From contig JAEYVF010000100.1 of the NCBI GenBank assembly GCA_023432005.1, positions 1 to 14,393 of the forward strand: DNA of 14,393 bases, given 5' to 3'. The notes beneath the pieces are model-generated. The model made no database searches. It was not told the DNA's origin and saw only the letters and a list, made by a program, of their open reading frames with translations. The stretch comes from Actinomycetes bacterium (GTDB taxonomy: Bacteria; Actinomycetota; Actinomycetes; Actinomycetales; Microbacteriaceae). Positions 13,265-14,393 of the stretch are shown here, piece after piece (the stretch's first letter is position 1; each line of letters opens with the position of its first letter). The position numbers and the translations under genes are program-made.

Positions 13265-14393
13265 ATGGACGGGCACCTCGGCGAAGAGCTCATCGTCATC
13301 GGCGTCCTGTTCCTCATCGCGTATGTGCTGGGACGGGTCGGGAAGCTCGTCGGTCTGCCGTCCATCCCGATCTACATGCTCGTGGGACTCATCGCGAGCC
13401 CCCACTTCCACCTGTTCCCGCTGCACATCGAGTCGAGCTACGTCGAGCTCATCGCGGTCTTCGGCCTGCTCTTCCTGCTGTTCAACCTCGGGCTCGAGTT
13501 CGATCAGGACGAGTTCTTCGGCAACGCGGGCAAGCTGCTGCTCTCGGGCGGCAGCTACGTGCTCATCAACATGGGCGTCGGCTTCGCGTTCGGGTTCATG
13601 GTCGGCTGGGGCACGCGCGAGGCGCTCGTCATCGCGGGCATGACGGCGACCTCCTCGAGCGCGATCGTCACGAAGCTCCTCATCGAGCTGCGACGCCTCG
13701 CCAACGCCGAGACCCCGATGATCCTCGGCGTGACGGTCGTCGAGGACATCTTCATCGCGATCTACCTCGCGATCGTGTCGGTCGTCATCTCGGGCGAGAC
13801 CGACTTCTGGGCGGTCGTGCTGAAACTCGCGATCGCGTTCCTGTTCCTCGTCGTCATGTTCTCCGTCGCGCGCTGGGGCGGGCGCGTCGTCTCGAGACTC
13901 GTGCAGACGAAGGACGACGAGCTCTTCACGATCCTGATCTTCGCGCTCGCCGTCGCCTTCGGCGGCATCGGCGAGCTGCTCGGTGTGACGGATGCGATCG
14001 GCGCCTTCCTCATCGGACTCGCGCTCGGCGCGACCCGCTACCGCGCGCGCATCGAGGCGTTCGCGACGCCGCTCCGCGACGTGTTCGGCGCGTTCTTCTT
14101 CCTCAACTTCGGTCTCGCCCTCGACCCCTCGACGTTCGGCGAGGTGCTACTGCCCGTCGGCGTGGCCATCGTCATGACGCTCGTGCTCAACGTCGCGGCC
14201 GGCCAGTTCGTCGCGTGGCTCAACGGCTTCGGGCCGCAGGCGGGCCTCAACGCCGCGGTCATCCTCGTCAACCGGGGCGAGTTCGCGCTCATCCTCGCGA
14301 CCCTCGCGGCGGCGGGCGGGCTCGACCCCCGCCTCACGCCGTTCGCGGGTCTCTACGTGCTCGTCATGGCGCTCATCGGCCCCGTCTTCGCGG
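13265..14393 (+). CDS. CPA2-family cation:proton antiporter (KhtU/KefB-like), 3' end cut
   Basis: 376 complete codons of a membrane antiporter, still open at the window end. ATG 13265 follows GGGAGG (13252-13257) by 7 nt. The sequence is strongly hydrophobic with many membrane segments. CPA2 hallmarks include LLFLLFNLGLEFDQDEF (68-84), MTATSSSAIVTKLL (126-139), which forms an unwound crossing helix in this family, and VTVVEDIFIAI (156-166) with the ion-binding Asp161. A later DAIGAFLIGLALG block and NRGEFALIL are also typical. It exchanges K+ (or Na+) for protons across the plasma membrane. The preceding KhtT-like gene is the likely gate. The rest of the C-terminus, including any RCK/TrkA-N domain, is not visible; separate KhtT makes a short protein likely. 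Confidence 0.93.
   Translation, partial: MDGHLGEELIVIGVLFLIAYVLGRVGKLVGLPSIPIYMLVGLIASPHFHLFPLHIESSYVELIAVFGLLFLLFNLGLEFDQDEFFGNAGKLLLSGGSYVLINMGVGFAFGFMVGWGTREALVIAGMTATSSSAIVTKLLIELRRLANAETPMILGVTVVEDIFIAIYLAIVSVVISGETDFWAVVLKLAIAFLFLVVMFSVARWGGRVVSRLVQTKDDELFTILIFALAVAFGGIGELLGVTDAIGAFLIGLALGATRYRARIEAFATPLRDVFGAFFFLNFGLALDPSTFGEVLLPVGVAIVMTLVLNVAAGQFVAWLNGFGPQAGLNAAVILVNRGEFALILATLAAAGGLDPRLTPFAGLYVLVMALIGPVFA

Noticed and set aside
11279..13426. 715-codon minus-strand frame opposite guaB3 and the KhtT-like gene
   Set aside because: Shadow frame over two well-supported plus-strand genes.

Overview
The window comes from a high-GC actinobacterium, most likely a Microbacteriaceae member. 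The GC content is very high, third codon positions are almost always G or C, GTG and TTG starts occur, and promoters look like TAnnnT boxes without clear -35 elements. The GuaB sequence resembles those I remember from Leifsonia/Microbacterium relatives. The family placement is inference.

Layout. (1) 1-229: 3' end of groES, closed by a strong hairpin terminator, with no groEL next to it. (2) 337-1275: RarD-type EamA transporter. (3) 1353-2618 and 2777-4123: two paralogous lipoprotein substrate-binding proteins of the branched-chain amino acid (LivK/Peripla_BP_6) type; an operator-like palindrome lies in the gap between them. (4) 8447-4366, minus strand: compact livH-livM-livG-livF operon (5-nt gap, 11-nt overlap, 4-nt overlap), convergent with the binding proteins. 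A UUCG-loop terminator separates the two units. (5) 8694-10196: guaB (IMP dehydrogenase), divergent from livH. (6) 10220-11467: a ~1.25-kb segment in which two 91-nt inverted repeats (~80% identical by hand alignment, no gaps, each with a near-perfect palindrome) bracket one gene for an AbiEi-antitoxin-like winged helix fused to a DUF559/Vsr-like nuclease domain. (7) 11513-12634: guaB3-type IMPDH-related protein with Ser at the catalytic Cys position, probably leaderless. (8) 12734-14393: KhtT-like regulatory subunit plus KhtU-like CPA2 cation:proton antiporter, the latter cut by the window end.

How it fits together. The two binding proteins and LivHMGF make a plausible complete amino-acid/amide importer with two alternative receptors. 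LivH is unusual in carrying a secreted, Ig-like N-terminal domain ahead of the permease. guaB and guaB3 are purine genes that lie side by side in mycobacteria; here the repeat-bracketed nuclease-like gene sits between them. That segment is the most novel-looking part of the window. It resembles a small mobile or selfish unit, or a defence gene with its own repeats, but no transposase or partner toxin is present and mobility is not shown.
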